NCBI GenBank assembly: GCA_030745285.1 | Contig: JASLOV010000309.1 | Location: 1 to 6,014 of the forward strand | Length of the DNA stretch: 6,014 nt | From: Dehalococcoidia bacterium | GTDB taxonomy: Bacteria > Chloroflexota > Dehalococcoidia > UBA2979 | Reading direction: 5' to 3' | Shown: positions 5,977 through 6,014 of the stretch, one piece after another | Position numbering within the stretch: the first letter of the stretch is position 1 | How the letters are laid out: each line of letters starts with the position of its first letter | The notes under the pieces: model-generated | Databases searched by the model: none | The model's input: the letters and a program-made list of their open reading frames with translations, nothing else | Told to the model about the DNA's origin: nothing | Made by a program: the position numbers and the translations under genes

Positions 5977-6014
5977 CCGAGCAACACAGCGACCGAGAGA
6001 TCAAGCAGGCCGTG
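5973..6014 (+). CDS. Start of a coupled downstream gene, possibly arsenite methyltransferase (partial)
   Basis: Only the first 14 codons are present (MTEQHSDREIKQAV) before the right edge. The ATG at 5973 overlaps the PadR stop as ATGA, and AAGGG at 5961-5965 lies seven bases upstream, so a real translation start is well supported. The polar opening followed by a helix of the type EIKQAV resembles the beginning of many ArsM arsenite S-adenosylmethionine methyltransferases, which commonly continue into a VRxRY segment. The divergent ArsN2-type gene and the cysteine-bearing regulator make that reading attractive. Fourteen residues cannot establish it; a permease or another arsenic-response protein is equally allowed. 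Confidence refers to the presence of a gene, not its identity. Confidence 0.7.
   Translation, partial: MTEQHSDREIKQAV

Noticed and set aside
1..6014. tRNA, rRNA, CRISPR, insertion sequence or attachment site
   Set aside because: No cloverleaf, rRNA-like stretch, regular repeat-spacer array, transposase or flanking duplication was recognised on either strand. The small gaps between genes leave little room for them.

Overview
The window is a GC-rich bacterial chromosomal segment with tightly packed genes, GTG as well as ATG starts, and gaps no longer than about 110 bases. GC richness, the gene families and the protein style (a MacB/FtsX-type exporter without a periplasmic adaptor, and a small PadR regulator with a CC motif) would fit a Chloroflexota lineage such as a Thermomicrobia or Dehalococcoidia relative. 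An actinobacterium is also possible. This taxonomic guess is an inference and is weak.

Layout. (1) 2-388, + strand: the last 128 codons of the glutamate synthase large subunit (gltB), cut by the window edge. (2) 416-4697, - strand: a two-gene ABC exporter operon, with the ATPase (4697-3984) followed after one base by a very large 1188-residue FtsX/MacB-type permease (3982-416). It converges on gltB across a 27-base gap that holds a GC hairpin. (3) 4698-4807: a divergent control region with a perfect 8+8 inverted repeat just upstream of the ATPase ribosome binding site and a TACAAT box facing the other way. (4) 4808-5026, + strand: a small two-helix membrane protein. (5) 5040-5510, - strand: a GNAT acetyltransferase recognisable as the arsenic-resistance type ArsN2. 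(6) 5511-5598: a divergent promoter region with a perfect 14-bp palindrome, CCTGATATATCAGG. (7) 5599-5976, + strand: a PadR-family regulator carrying a vicinal cysteine pair. (8) 5973-6014, + strand: the first 14 codons of a gene overlapping the regulator by ATGA, cut by the window edge.

The most interesting part is the right end. The ArsN2-like acetyltransferase, the cysteine-bearing PadR regulator, the palindrome lying between them over both predicted promoters, and the translationally coupled downstream gene look like a divergent arsenic-response module in which a PadR protein replaces the usual ArsR repressor. The first 14 residues of the truncated gene would suit an arsenite methyltransferase (ArsM), but they are too few to establish it. 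The exporter operon is probably an independent unit. Its substrate cannot be read from the sequence.
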